This document shows positions 33,942-44,801 of a stretch of DNA of 64,000 bases, piece after piece; the stretch's first letter is position 1; every line of letters starts with the position of its first letter. Both the position numbers and the translations under genes were made by a program. The notes under the pieces are model-generated. The model had not been told where the DNA came from and made no database searches. It worked only from the letters and a program-made list of their open reading frames with translations. Origin of the DNA: Spirometra erinaceieuropaei (Eukaryota; Platyhelminthes; Cestoda; Diphyllobothriidea; Diphyllobothriidae); NCBI GenBank assembly GCA_902702965.1, contig CACRXP010000863.1:140306-204305 (forward strand), given 5' to 3'.

Positions 33942-34020
33942 CCTCTGACGATAGACTCCTGTACGAGTCTGAAAGCTCAGGACAATAAACAAAGTGTTCT
34001 GGCGCTCGACTCTTCTTCAC
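33942..34020 (+). ncRNA. PLE 3' end with hammerhead-like motif (third stem II sequence)
   Basis: CTGACGA 33945-33951, U, AGACTC 33953-33958, loop CTGTAC, GAGTCT 33965-33970, GAAA 33971-33974, GCTCAGGACAATAAAC, then 'ggcgctcgactcttcttc'. Stem II pairs perfectly with a sequence unlike the other copies. No protein part is attached. Confidence 0.6.
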
Positions 34021-34189
34021 TTAAACAGCTGCTATCTCCGATCGGCTCATGTAGGCATCATTCTTATTTGGATTTTGCTAAGCTTCACTCGACAATCTGA
34101 CCAGCAGCACTCACAAACTGTTTCAGAACGCACGGAATATCCCAACTACCCTGCAACAACGTCATCCGAATGTACGAGAGGTGCTTCTT

Positions 34190-34970
34190 TGCCCGAGCTC
34201 CGCCCACCCTGTGCATCCAATAAGGCGTTGGCAGTCTCCATCGGGTGGTTGCGTGCACAAACACTCATGCACAGAATGTTTATGAAAAATTAACGGACTC
34301 CTTGTGTCTGTGGGTCTTCTATCCTCCCCGCCCCCGTCCCCCCCCCCTCCCCCATCTCCGTCACACCTCCGCTCTCCTCTTTCCCCCCTCACGCCAGGCA
34401 CCGGCTTTTAACGCTAGCCTGTATCGGAGTGTGTGTGTGTGTTTGGGCGGGCTCACGCACACGCAGTGGGATTGACGCGATTGGTCAGCCGACCTGACGA
34501 GCAGAACGGCGGGCTATTGCGTGCGTAGACCGCCCTGGCTTCGTGGATCGCGTGCACAAAGTCATTTGCGCCAATACTGAACTGCTAGTCGGACGGCTGC
34601 GCCCGCGCGCTCTGCGCAAAAGCCACAATGAAACAACTCCAGCATCGTTGTTGCGTGCAAGCCCAGTTTGCACACACAGCCAGTCCCTTTCAATCCGTAG
34701 CCAAATATGCGCGCTGGAGCAGGCGTTTGGCGGGGGAGGGGGTAGATGCGGGGGCGTGGGGGAGGGGGGAGAGAGCTGGGCTCAGGATTGCGTGAACCCC
34801 CCAATGGCGGAAACCATCTATTCTCCACTTCAGCACGCCAGGGTTGCGTCGCGCCCAGGAGTGCTGAAGATGACACTGCGGCCAGATGTGGCAAGAGATC
34901 GGCCGGAGTCAAGTTCCTCGTCAATCACTTACTCGCGTGGTGTTACAATGGGCTGTTGACGGTATGAATT
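34190..34970. other. GC-rich, CpG-containing patch
   Basis: GC-rich compared with the AT-rich surroundings. It includes C/T runs at 34320-34390, a short GT run at about 34427-34441 and G runs at 34730-34770. A 138-codon frame (34543-34959) and a 120-codon antisense frame overlap and lack domains. It might be an unmethylated regulatory patch or simple-sequence DNA. Confidence 0.35.
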
Positions 34971-35144
34971 CTCTTCGGAGTGTCAGAGTGTCATGCGACC
35001 CAAGTGGAATGGTAGGCGTCAAGTCGGACTAACATTCAGTGATGATCTGAGTTGACTGCGTGCATTCCGTTTCTGCCTAAGGTCCGTAAGGTTTTGCTCT
35101 TCGCGGAGAAGGAGGCATTATCGCTGGAGCAAGTGCTTCATTGA

Positions 35145-35184
35145 CCTGACGTTTCGGATTCTTACTCGAATCCATCTTCAGAGA
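35145..35184 (-). ncRNA. Hammerhead-ribozyme-like motif
   Basis: Minus strand CTGAAGA, U, GGATTC/GAATCC stem around GAGTAA, GAAACGTCAGG. The following AATAAA is changed to 'tcaatgaag'. Confidence 0.55.
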
Positions 35185-35335
35185 CAGAGTTTGCTAAGGG
35201 TAGTGGAATTCTAAGGGGCTGTGATATTTATAGGATGTAGTTGCTAGGCCGCTACATACCCATCACAGATGGCAGCCCCGAGTGCATCACAGCTCGACTA
35301 GCCAAGTGTTGAAGTATGCTGTTACCACGCAGTTG

Positions 35336-35851
35336 CTATGCGTCTGTATGCCAGTCAAGATTGTCGGCTCCCACGCTCATCGCACGCCGCCGAGTGGCTA
35401 ACTGTCGGAATTCGTCATCTGTGTGGACTCTTGGGCAATTAGGCTCACCTACATTGGCATCACGGACAGTGGTCATTCGCACGCCCTCCTCGCGGATAAC
35501 TACTTTGCCTAGGCAAAGTCTTAACCCCCAACATGGAGCGGGGAGGTCGTTGTGCTCATTGATTAACTGAGGACCGGAAAACCATGACTCGAGCAGTTCA
35601 CGGCTCACGCGGTTGTCGCCTGTAACAAGAATTTATGCTTCGTCATACTTGAATGTGTGGTTGGGTCCCGTCGAATGAGCCGCGACTTGGGAGTTGACGT
35701 CTTTCCTTCTCACTGCTGCCGCGTGCTCGGACATCCTTGTCCAGGGCAGCCTTCCGGTTTCTCCGACACAATTGCATTGCCCACAACTGCACCACACCCG
35801 GTAAACGACTCTAAATGTTTCCTGCCGTGGCATTGGGTCTTTCGACCTCAT
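35336..35851 (-). pseudogene. PLE GIY-YIG endonuclease with internal stop
   Basis: Two pieces in one frame: MRSKDPMPRQETFRVVYRVW, CSCGQCNCVGETGR, MSEHAAAVRRKDVNSQ and HTFKYDEA, then a stop at about 35630, then NRVSRELLESWFSGPQLINE. YVG is changed to CVG, removing the second motif Tyr. The tail (NVGEPNCPRVHTDDEFRQ) is shared with 59236-59560 rather than with 27205, marking a sub-lineage. Confidence 0.75.
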
Positions 35852-35954
35852 GATATGGCGCCTCGTGGTTACCTCCGGTCTGTTTGCAACTCCAATTCCA
35901 AGCTTTTACTATTGTCCCCTTGCTCTTAAGCCTCACAAAGGCGATCTTCAATCG

Positions 35955-36350
35955 CTAGTAGGCGATGTCCACCGCGTGTTCCTCAGCAGAGGAAGGCAGG
36001 ACGGCGACTTAGGGGTGATTCCTCTAATAGTGATAGTAAACTTGCGCTGCATCTACCACACTCACTCCTCCCCAACCTAGGCCCGGTGTCAAGACATAGT
36101 CAAGAAGACCAGAAGACACAGGTGACTAGCGCGGTGTAAACCCCCACCTAGGCGTACCACCACACCCCCTGGTCCCCAGCGTACACTTGTCAGGATTTTG
36201 CACAACAAGTGGAGAGGGGGAGCATCTCGGAGCCCACGGAGCCGGAGGGCCACAGAGGTCACATTGCGGCCTGACTCTCAGTTCGCTAGTCGGCCACTCC
36301 ACACAGACGCACACACCGGCCTGACGGACAGGCCAGAGTTATCCCCTCAC
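35955..36350 (+). repeat. Medium-repeat family C copy
   Basis: 'cgatgtccaccgcgtgttcc', 'gatagtaaacttgcgctgca', 'cggtgtcaagacatagtcaa' and 'accccctggtcccc' in family order. Confidence 0.6.
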
Positions 36351-36796
36351 TTGGCACCCCCCATAGCCACGGCTTTCAGTGCACCGTGATGGCTGAAAGC
36401 GCGTCAGATTGTTTATAGTGAGGAAAACCCACTGAGTCGACGAGCTCACTCTTTATTTCCATTCCCAGGTCCCAGCCACTGTCCGAGCCGGCAAAGAATG
36501 TATGCACTGACTGACGGCTAGTGACTTCGTCTGCGCGGGCCACGTACAGGACCTGGGCCCCCAAACACATGCACCAGGATTTCACACAGAAGGTGCCTGG
36601 TGGCGTTGATCTCTCATGCGTGAGACTACACCTCATATTTCCTTAGTCAGCAACCATGACTTGTGTAGTAGGAGCGTTCTAATGCTGGTTCAGACCTGCC
36701 GGGAAGTTACGAACTCTTCTTCAGGGAGCTCTGATTTTATGCAACCGAAGGAAGGCCGGATCCTGCAGAGTGCTTTTGCTGTTCTTCCACGAAACT
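36351..36796. other. No recognisable gene
   Basis: Unassigned spacer. Confidence 0.3.
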
Positions 36797-36798
36797 TA

Positions 36799-37794
36799 CA
36801 GTGCGTGACCTATCTCATGAAATGTTGGCTGAAATTCTGAAATGCGTTTTCGATTAGGAAGGATTACTTGGTCGCGGTTGTAATACTGATTATCTTAAGG
36901 CATACTCTTATAACATTTCGGACTCGGCAGGATGTCGGCTTTTAAATGCACTTCTTTTCAATCTCCTGTAGAAAGCGTGCTCGGTAAAAAATGACTACTT
37001 ACGTAGCATGCATTTTTCCCACTAATTTTCGATGGTCTTGCAAATTCAAATATATTTTATAGAAACCATAAATAAAACTATGCTTTCTTTTAGTCAATCA
37101 ATAGAGAATCACGTCTTCTTTATATTTTTTTATTTAAGGAAGGAGTATAATTAGGTTTTAGAAAAGTTTCTAATTATGAGACTTTTTAAGACCGCGAAAT
37201 GTCAATTCACATAGCATCGTACCTGGTCGTTTACCACTGCTTTTCATGAAATGAACAACATGGTCCACATCCATTGCAAAATTTTATGGACTCTGTATGA
37301 TATCTCTTTACTGGCATAGAAAAATATGTGAGTTTCTTTACGCGGAACGCATACACCTTGCAGACTGAAATTACTAAGCGCTAATGCAACGAATGATCAG
37401 GCTCCAAATTTTTCGGCAATTAGAAAACTTTTTTAAAACCTAATTATACTCCTTCCTTAAGTATAAAATATAAAGAAGACGTAATTCTCTATTGATTGAC
37501 TAAAGGAAAGCATATTTTTGTTTATGGTTTCTATAAAATATACTTGAATTTGTAGGACCATCGAAAAACAATGGGAAAAATGCTTGCTACTTAAGTAGTC
37601 ATTTTTTACCGAGCACGCTTTCTACAGGAGATTGAAAAGAAGTGCATTTAAAAGCCGACATCCTGCCGAGTCTGAAATGTTATAAGAGTATGCCTTAAGA
37701 TAATCAGTATCACAACCGCGACCAAGTAATCCTTCCTAATCGAAAACGCATTCCCGAATTTCAGCCAACATTCCATGAGATAGGACGCGCACTG
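36799..37794 (+). mobile_element. Tc1/mariner-like 1-kb element, complete (GAGTGACC subfamily reference)
   Basis: CAGTGCGTGACC after TA (36797-36798) and GGACGCGCACTG before TA (37795-37796); 996 bp. The arms of about 370 bp are near-identical inverted copies, the core about 250 bp. It has the same layout as 50575-51568 although the ends and much sequence differ. No transposase. Confidence 0.85.
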
Positions 37795-37799
37795 TAAGA

Positions 37800-38350
37800 G
37801 TATTCCAGGATTTGCTTTCCAATAAGGGATGTCGAATACCTGTGTGACACAGTAAACGTGGGACCTTCATGACAGACTGACTGACTGATTCCGACCACCG
37901 GTTCATAGAAGGAGAGGGAATGGAGCGTGAGGCCGAATTCGAGCAGCGGTAGAGTAATTGTTGTCGGTTCCATGGTGTTATGTTCCAACGGTGGATGAGA
38001 GAGAGTAAGGAAGGCGGGTACGGAGGACAACCACTTTATTCTGTCAGGCTGAGTAACGCGGTATCTATAAAGCACGCCTTGCTTATTGGACTCCTAACGG
38101 TTCTAGAACATTCTGGCCTCTGGCGTGCTGGTGGTAGATTGGCTGTTTCTTGCGCGGGAACCCCGCGTGCAAGAGTCTCGAATGCACGGCTGGCCATTGA
38201 TTAAGTCGCACGCGTGCTCGATGATTCAGCGCACGCCGATTGGCTAGCAGACCTCACGTGAGCATGTTCCAGCTGACTTGGCCGTATGCCGTTGCACATT
38301 CCTTTCGCTTTAGGCCGACTCTCTCCCTTTTCCGTTGTCCATAACAGATG
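37800..38350. other. No recognisable gene
   Basis: Unassigned, somewhat GC-richer near 38140-38260. No repeat match. Confidence 0.3.
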
Positions 38351-38356
38351 CGGTAG

Positions 38357-38737
38357 CGATAGGGTGTAGGACCCACACGTAGCGACAACTCCCAAAATAT
38401 AACCTAAAATTCAGTGCGACTATAAACATCATTTATTATTTACAGTTCCCATTATTTGAATCTTCCTTCACTTCCTGACTAAATGTAAACTTACCAGTGG
38501 CGCTATATTCAATGTCCGTTATTTTTTTGAAAAATGCCTTTTGTTTGTTTTTTTTAATTCTTACGCTTACTTTCATTGCCAAATGACAGCGCACGATAAG
38601 ACTTTCGGCAGAAATCTTCCTCTTTTCTGTGTCTTCCTGCTCTCCCGTCCTGTGGGGTGCCCCACCCGTAAAACCCCCCCTACCACCATCACACGTACAG
38701 GCTAACTCATGATAGTTGGCGGTCCTACGTCCTATCG
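38357..38737 (+). mobile_element. MITE with 17-bp TIRs
   Basis: Left TIR CGATAGGGTGTAGGACC (38357-38373) and right TIR, in reverse complement CGATAGGACGTAGGACC (38721-38737), differ at two sites. 381 bp, no coding capacity. The copy at 18545-18905 ends at the same places. The flanks do not give a clear target duplication. Confidence 0.65.
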
Positions 38738-38869
38738 TTGCCAAAGATGGTTCCCAGCCAATAAAAACTACTCGATTTTCACGGCTTGGTGTCAGCTGCT
38801 CCTCGCAAAGTCGGCTCTATTGCAGACTCCTTCTGTGTGGGCGCAGTTTACTTGCTATGGTACGACTTA

Positions 38870-39105
38870 ACCCCATAACCTGATCTGTGAGCGCCATATA
38901 CCATGCTTATTACTCCCAATCGCAAACGAGAGGACAACGAGCCCGTGATTCCGTGGTTAGAGCGTTGAACTTTCTAGTGCTCGATAACCAATGAACTCAG
39001 CTTTAAGCCCCATATCCTGAAAACCTGCGATTGGGTAAGGTCGGCTGATGATGGCTGATGAGCCAGAAACGGCCGGCTGAGGCCATCTCATCTTCAACTT
39101 CGTTT
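38870..39105 (+). repeat. tRNA-derived SINE
   Basis: 'cccaatcgcaaacgagagga', 'cgtgattccgtggttagagc' (A-box-like), 'ctgatgatggctgatgagcc' and 'agaaacggccggctgaggcc' in family order. The B box is eroded. Confidence 0.55.
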
Positions 39106-40270
39106 TGTTGGTAGAGGAGCCAGTAGGATTGCGGTACCCAAGAGGCGGAATATGTCATACGGCTCTGTCATCCACTGCGGTCAATCTCATCTTCAGTCAT
39201 TCTGAGCTAACCACGGCAGTGGCGAGGTTTGTGTGCGGGAAACGGGCAAGCGATTTCGAGATAGTGCATGTCTTCCGTACTATATTCAATTCCGGATTTT
39301 CCGAACCGATTGCATAGATCCTGTAGTCCAATTTTGAGGCCCTGCCAAGATAAGCGTGACTGCGGAAAAAAGGTACGTGAGAGTACTTCATACCCTGAAA
39401 TTTTAACCCTGCAGTAAATGACTACTTAAGTAGCATGAATTTTCAACATCGATATTTGATGCCCTTACAGCTTCAGATACATTTTATGGAAAACACGCAT
39501 GAAAATACTCATCCTAGTACTCATTCGGCAGTAAGTTACGTCTTCTTCAAATTTTATGTATGAATAAAAAGTGTCTTTCGATGTTAAAAAAAGTCCTTAC
39601 TTAGGAGAACTTTTGTGACCGTGAAATATCCAATCATACAGCATCGCATTAGCAAGTTTCCTAATGCACTTTATAAAGTGCACAGCGTCGCCCACATCCA
39701 TTGTGAAATTTTATGTTCTGTATTTAACACCCTTTTAATAGAGCATAGAGGTATGTGATTCAGAAGAGAGAGTGGCGAGTGAACGTTCCTTTCGGTAAAT
39801 TCTCATCAGGCCAATACAATTACATAGGGCGGGGTAGAGTGAGTTTGGAATCCCTGAATCCAAGTGTAACGGCAGGTCGGGTTCAAAGTTACTCGGACAT
39901 TGCAAAAGTTTTTAAAAACGGATGATACTCTAGTTTCAAGTTTGAAATCTGAATAAGACGTAATTCGCTACCAAAAGATTAAAAGAAATTATATTTTGTG
40001 CACGTTTTCTACTTGAATTTACAGGGGCATCGAAACTCCATGGGAAAATGTCATACTACTTGAGTAGTCATTTTCTACCAATCGTGGCATATGCGGGCGG
40101 CCAATTACAAGCTCGTTCGAAAGTCGACATCCTGACTAAACCAGCCTATTTTGGAATTATGCTACACGATGGTTAATGTGACGACGCTGTTTAAGCAGTC
40201 TTTTCGAAATGAAGACACATCTGAAGCATTTTGTCCCCGGTACGAAGCTGAAGTAGGCAAGAAGGGCAGG

Positions 40271-40318
40271 ATTTATTGGTGCCAAAACATTTCGCGACGA
40301 CTCTTCAGCTGCGTCCTG
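40271..40318 (-). ncRNA. Hammerhead-like motif, lineage IV, left copy
   Basis: Minus strand: CTGAAGA, short GC-rich stem region, GAAATGTTTTGG, then CCAATAAATCC. The stem II equivalent is only about 2 bp, so the fold is weakly supported. Confidence 0.35.
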
Positions 40319-40529
40319 TCGCTCCATAAGAGAGATAACGAGTGAGAAGAATACAACAGATTTGAATTCGTGCAGAAAATCAATGCAGAAACAGCAAGGT
40401 CAGGGTTTTGGGCAAAGCTGGCTAATCGATAAAGCAAGTAACACATACACCGTAGGGGAAGAAAGTGAAAAAAGGGGAACGTGAAAGAGCAAAAATGAGA
40501 GGAGAGAGGGGAAATCATGGAGCTAGAGG

Positions 40530-40778
40530 CTACCATGGCAATGTTAGGTTAACCACGTGTTCCAATTGTTTACAAAGATCTGGTTTCACTCGTCGTATAT
40601 AGGCCGCCTCCAGGTAACGCAATGTCCGAGTTGTTCGTGCCCGAACAAGTACTCGGAAGGAAGTTTTGGGGTCGACGGAGTGACCAGTATCAAGTAGGTG
40701 TTTCGAAATGGAGGAACGCGGGATCTTATTTTCTTGTCTTAGGAGCCACTTGGGCAGGTGCTCATTGGGCGAACGCAA
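40530..40778 (-). pseudogene. C-terminal part of a divergent GIY-YIG domain (PLE lineage IV)
   Basis: 82 codons: EHLPKWLLRQENKIPRSSIS, KHLLDTGHSVDPKTSFRVL, LRYLEAAYIRRVKPDLCKQL and a terminal NLTLPW. From general familiarity this resembles the EN-domain ends of platyhelminth mobile-element proteins: a His-containing HLxDTGH segment, a Glu in the EA motif and an LPW end. The GIY and YIG motifs themselves are missing, so the assignment is moderate. Confidence 0.55.
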
Positions 40779-40924
40779 AGACAGTTGCAGTTTGTGTTAC
40801 TAACATTATCGATTAGCCAGCTTTGCCCAAAACTCTGACCTTGCTGTTTCTGCATTGATTTTCTGCACGAATTCAAATCTGTTGTATTCTTCTCACTCGT
40901 TATCTCTCTTATGAAGCGATAGGA

Positions 40925-40970
40925 CGCAGCTGAAGAGCCGTCGCGAAATGTTTTGGTACCAATAAATCCT
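40925..40970 (+). ncRNA. Hammerhead-like motif, lineage IV, right copy
   Basis: CTGAAGAGCCGTCGCGAAAT then GTTTTGGTACC and AATAAATCC. Stem II GC/GC with loop CGUC. Partner of the left copy. Confidence 0.35.
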
Positions 40971-41020
40971 GCCCTTCTTGCCTACTTCAGCTTCGTATCG
41001 GGGACAAAATGTTTCAAATG

Positions 41021-41223
41021 TGTCTTCATTTCGAAAACACTGCTTAAACAGCGTCGTCACATTACCCATCGTGTAACATAATCCCAAAATAGGCTGGTTT
41101 AGTCAGGATGTCGACTTTCGAACGAGCTTATAATTGGCCGCCCGCATATGCCACGATTGGTAGAAAATGACTACTCAAGTAGTATGACATTTTCCCATGG
41201 AGTTTCGATGCCCTAGTAAATTC
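41021..41223 (-). repeat. Inverted duplicate of the PLE target flank
   Basis: Reverse complement of 40012-40219 with only a few mismatches. It lies between the PLE end and the second copy of a 27-bp direct repeat (40193-40219 and 41224-41250, identical). Confidence 0.8.
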
Positions 41224-41304
41224 AAGCAGTCTTTTCGAAATGAAGACACAGTTCGGAATTTCGAGTGTATTTCCTGGGGTAGCATATCTGAGACTACGGC
41301 TGTC

Positions 41305-41760
41305 GTTGTCGAAGTTGTCCACCATGCGCTCCACAGCAAGGCGAGGACAGACATGTAGACTTGTGCGTGAATTAGTTTTTTAGTAGTTGCATACCTGCAC
41401 ATCATCTACCGCACTCTCTTCTCTTTTCCCACCCGGATCCGGTGTCAAGACATAGTCAAGAAGGTCGAAGGCGAGAGAGGGCGCAGGCGACTGGCGGGGC
41501 TGGATCCGCGTCTAGGCGTGCAACCACGCTCCCTGCTCCACAACAAACAGTTGATCAAAATTTTACCCAGGAACGAAAATGGGTCACAAAGATAAAGACA
41601 GCATGGGTCACTGGGGACCATGCACACGACCTGTGTACACGGCGGGAGCTCAAGCGCATCCGCTGGCAGAGAACCAGGCGTCAGACAGCTACCAGCGCAC
41701 GCCAGGGCCATGGTTTGCTGACGCATTACATAGCAGACGCACACAGCCCTCAAAGCATAT
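41305..41760 (+). repeat. Medium-repeat family C copy
   Basis: 'tgcgctccacagcaaggcg', 'catctaccgcactctcttct', 'ccggtgtcaagacatagtca' and 'gagagagggcgcaggcgac' in family order. Confidence 0.6.
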
Positions 41761-42185
41761 CTACTATGGAACCCACGAAACTAAGGCTCCATCTAATACT
41801 ACTTCTGCGTGTTTGGTTAGTATCGGCCAACCAATCGACGGCAAAGGGCCTCTCAGATCGTTTATCACGCCTCGGCGCACAACGCACGTACCCCGCACCA
41901 ACGATTTCACTGAGTAACAGAAGTCACGGTGATTCGGTTAGGAAACCCCGCCAAAGAGCCCTCATACTACGGATCTTTTTGGCAGTGATGTGGTTTGCTG
42001 AAAAAGACGACAGCTCGACCTCTGCCTGTAAATTGCCTTTGAGAATAAATCAGGCGGATAGGAGGCAGTGGCTATTGCCAATAACACCACCAATCGCAAC
42101 TCGTAAAATCGTTCCAGTCGCGTATCTTCTCCCTCCGATTCTCATAACACAACAGATATTGATTATGGGAAATGTGCAAGTCTAA
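41442..42185 (+). other. 247-codon open frame of doubtful coding value
   Basis: Runs MSRHSQEGRRR (in family C) into unassigned sequence and ends ILIMGNVQV. The first third is the frame also open in other family C copies. The rest is basic and polar with no domain, signal peptide or recognised motif. It is the longest non-simple open frame in the window, but it straddles a repeat boundary, which argues for chance openness. Confidence 0.2.
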
Positions 42186-42204
42186 CCGGATCAGAGGAAG
42201 TGAA

Positions 42205-42790
42205 CGACTGACTTTTCGGACGGCTTGGCTGACTCTCCACCATCAAAACGTTTTGTACAAAAATCGACCAGAATTTTAAATAATCGACCAAAATAGGTGG
42301 TCATGGACCAGTCGAGTTTTTTCATCTTTTACTGCCTTGGCCTTCTGGTGGTTGTTTACGAATGTTGGCTGTCCCTTGCGTTCTTAGTCATCACTTCAAT
42401 GAGCTCAGTTGAACCCCTGTTGGGTTAATTAGTCGACAGGCCTTTTTTACTCGGTATGGCATTAGGAACAAAGTTCGTCCGCGAGCTGCCCGCGTCGTTA
42501 ATTCCTCTGTCCAGACAGAGTCTCAGCACAGAATAGAGAGGGATGAGATCGTTGCAATTATTTATGCACTGGGGGCTAGGGAACCCTGATTAGAGCGGCT
42601 CCTCATGCGAGAATTTAGGCCTCGTCGAACTTGGATATGTGACCAAGTCCTGTAGGACGAGCCACGACACTGAAGCTGACGTCATTTCTCCGCGCTTTTG
42701 CCTCTTTTTCACTCAGTCGCCCTCGGAGCAGTCTTTCAGATTCTTCTACGTATTTCCTTTGCCTGCAATTGCCCCGCAGCCGACAAACAA
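42205..42790 (-). pseudogene. Strongly decayed PLE remnants (lineage II end, then lineage I GIY-YIG)
   Basis: At 42207-42250 'ctgacttttcggacggcttg' then 'ctctccaccatcaaaac' resembles the lineage II terminal motif on the minus strand. At 42480-42790 the minus strand aligns to the GIY-YIG region of 21298-21560 at DNA level ('tgacgtcatttctccgcgc', 'ggatgagatcgttgca'). Multiple indels; no open frame survives. Confidence 0.55.
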
Positions 42791-42794
42791 GTAA

Positions 42795-43480
42795 CCGCTT
42801 AGTATTCGTGTCTGTGAATCGAGAAATTCTTGGGAGTTTAACTATTCCCTGCGTTGGAGGCAGGTTTAAATCACTTAGTGTGTTGAAATTTGACCATGGC
42901 TCAACATGCAGCCAGAAATATCATTCAGTTCTTTGGTTGAAATGAATGGAATTCGTAATAATTATTTTTGTAAACCTTTCGATTCAAGCGGGTCTTGTCC
43001 TGAGAACCTTGAATAAAGAACGTCCGTTAATTTTTTATGAAGTTACAACCCAAATAACAGAATCATCCAAACTCAACTTCCATCCTATCAGCCGCCTCTT
43101 TCCTTCCCCTCCTCCTCCGCCGCCTCCTCCGCATCCCTCCTCCCCCTTTCCCCTTCCCTTCCTTCTTTTCTCATTCTTCCTGTTCGTCTTATGATTATTC
43201 CGTCCCCTCCCCTCATTTTTCGATCATCGATATTCCAATTCTTCTTTCGAGATATGGCAGAACTACGAACGCCTAATTGGCCAACTCTCTTCAACGCCCC
43301 AGGATGATATTGAAACGGACGAACACATTCGTGCTTTTTAAAGTTCCAAGTGACTTCAGCTTCGCTTGGAGCATTCGCGACGGCAGAACTGCCATGTCCT
43401 GTCCAAGTCAGCTTACATATACGCAAATCTAGCTTGTTGCTCTTCAGTTAGTTAAATTCAAAATGTCCACTCCTCGGTGT
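42795..43480. other. No gene; CT-rich low-complexity at 43095-43175
   Basis: The pyrimidine run 'cctcctcctccgcc' and following produces proline- or glutamate-rich frames that are artefacts of composition. Confidence 0.4.
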
Positions 43481-43481
43481 A

Positions 43482-43696
43482 CAGGCATGCTACTTAAGTA
43501 GTCGTTTTTTACGGAGTATGGTTTTTGGATGCAGCCGGAAAGACGTTCGTTCGAAAGCCGGTATCCTGGGATAGCTGAATTACTACAGAATTCTGCTTCA
43601 TGATGATTAGTTTTACAACCTAGTCAATTAATCTTTTCGAAACGGGAAGGTATTTCGGAATTTCGGTTGGCATTTCATAAGTTAGCCCACCTACTG
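43482..43696. mobile_element. Tc1/mariner-like right-arm fragment
   Basis: 'catgctacttaagtagtcg' to GTTAGCCCACCTACTG before TA. Only the outer 215 bp of the right arm is present. It begins at the same internal palindrome CTACTTAAGTAG where the 39410 and 20800 copies begin. Confidence 0.7.
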
Positions 43697-43699
43697 TAC

Positions 43700-44635
43700 A
43701 TAAATTTGGCTTGTTTCCCTTCATTCAATTAAATTCAAAATGCCCACTTCTCGGTGTACAGGCAGGAGGAGTCACCTATACCTCCCCCAGGAAGTGCATG
43801 GCATCTCCCCTAAATCCTTCCGTTGCATGGCTTTTTCCTCAGCTCGCCCAAACTACTTAAACACACCATGATGACTCTGATTCAGTTCCACCACTCTCCT
43901 GAAATGGGCACGCAGAACAATGGTACATAAGTGACCCACTCAGTTTCGAAATGCCCAACCAATGACAATCTTTTGTCAGACGTGCATTTATTGATTTCTT
44001 TTCTGGCTTTCAAACTGTTTTGTACGATATCTTTATTTTAAAACACAAGCCGAATGCTGGCATATGATCCTCCCCGGTATCAAAGGCGGCCTCGCACTAA
44101 ATTCCCGTGTCCCAAGTTCAACGCCGAACCCTAAGCCTCATAAATTTAATCCTGACTCTCTTAACCCCAATCCCAATCCCCATAACGTTAATTACAATCC
44201 TACTCCCTTGGAATTTAGGGCAAAGCCGTGTGTAATATGGGGGGGGTCAGTTATCCGGTAGCGAGGCCACAACGTGCTGTTCCACGACTTCTCTTCCCCT
44301 CGGCCGCTGAATGCCATCTCTCTGAACTCAACTTATCCAATCTGCAAAGCGGAGCACTTCACTGGTGTCATTGTGTATAACACGCCGTTCTCTACATCGC
44401 TGTAACTGTTTAAGATAGCCCCCTACCAAAGCCTACCATGGCAACCGCAGAAAAAAAAACTATGCGCGTTAATAAGACTGCCTTTTCTAGGGGACGCAGC
44501 AATCGAACTAGTAAGATGATGTCGAAAGACAGTGATCACGAGCCCTTTTAACGCGACGAATTTACGCGTATGTTTCACAGACTCCACCCTCCTACGGTTA
44601 GAAGGTATAGATTGTTGCAGGCCACATCGATGTGT
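43700..44635. other. No gene; short telomere-like stretch at 44120-44215
   Basis: Mostly unassigned. 'ccctaagcctcataaattt' and 'cttaaccccaatcccaatcc' resemble the degenerate CCCTAA tract at 28125. A 33-bp motif ('ttaaattcaaaatgtccact', 'cggtgtacaggca') occurs twice, at 43452 and 43731. Confidence 0.35.
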
Positions 44636-44672
44636 GAAGAAGACACGATCGCTGAGACAAGAGTTTTATTCG

Positions 44673-44710
44673 CCTGGCGTTTCGGATTCCTGCTCGAACC
44701 CATCGTCAAA
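44673..44710 (-). ncRNA. Hammerhead-like motif, tandem copy 1
   Basis: Minus strand TTGACGA, U, GGGTTC/GAATCC-type stem with a G-U pair, GAAACGCCAGGCGAATAAAAC. Confidence 0.45.
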
Positions 44711-44801
44711 GACAAAAGAAGATGCGTGTGGGTCTGCAGCATTTATAGGATGCAGTCGCCATGCTACCGCACACCTATAAATATTCACGGCTCCCCTTTA
44801 T

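Larger units (their letters stand above)
35100..35910 (-). mobile_element. Penelope-like element, truncated (lineage I variant)
   Basis: The left end carries a minus-strand hammerhead-like motif and TATAAATA (reverse complement near 35226). The protein remnant follows up to the VAHRPEA-type linker near 35890. Target duplication not identified. Confidence 0.75.
40220..41020 (-). mobile_element. Penelope-like element lineage IV with inverted terminal repeats
   Basis: Inverted arms 40220-40433 and 40808-41020 carry a motif reading (minus on left, plus on right) CTGAAGAG, GTCGC, GAAATGTTTTGG and CCAATAAATCC. The spacer encodes a GIY-YIG C-terminus on the minus strand. This layout matches the lineage I insertions. 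Confidence 0.65.
39410..41272. mobile_element. Tc1/mariner-like element lacking its left terminus, hosting a PLE insertion and inverted duplication
   Basis: Begins inside the left arm (CAGTAAATGACTACTTAAG). Core and right arm run to 40219 and resume at 41224 ('gttcggaatttcgagtg'). The right terminus is eroded. The interruption 40220-41223 is described separately. Confidence 0.6.

Noticed and set aside
41442..42185. 247-codon frame as a real gene
   Set aside because: Starts within repeat family C, crosses its boundary, has no domain, and sister repeats are frame-shifted. Kept only as a low-confidence entry.
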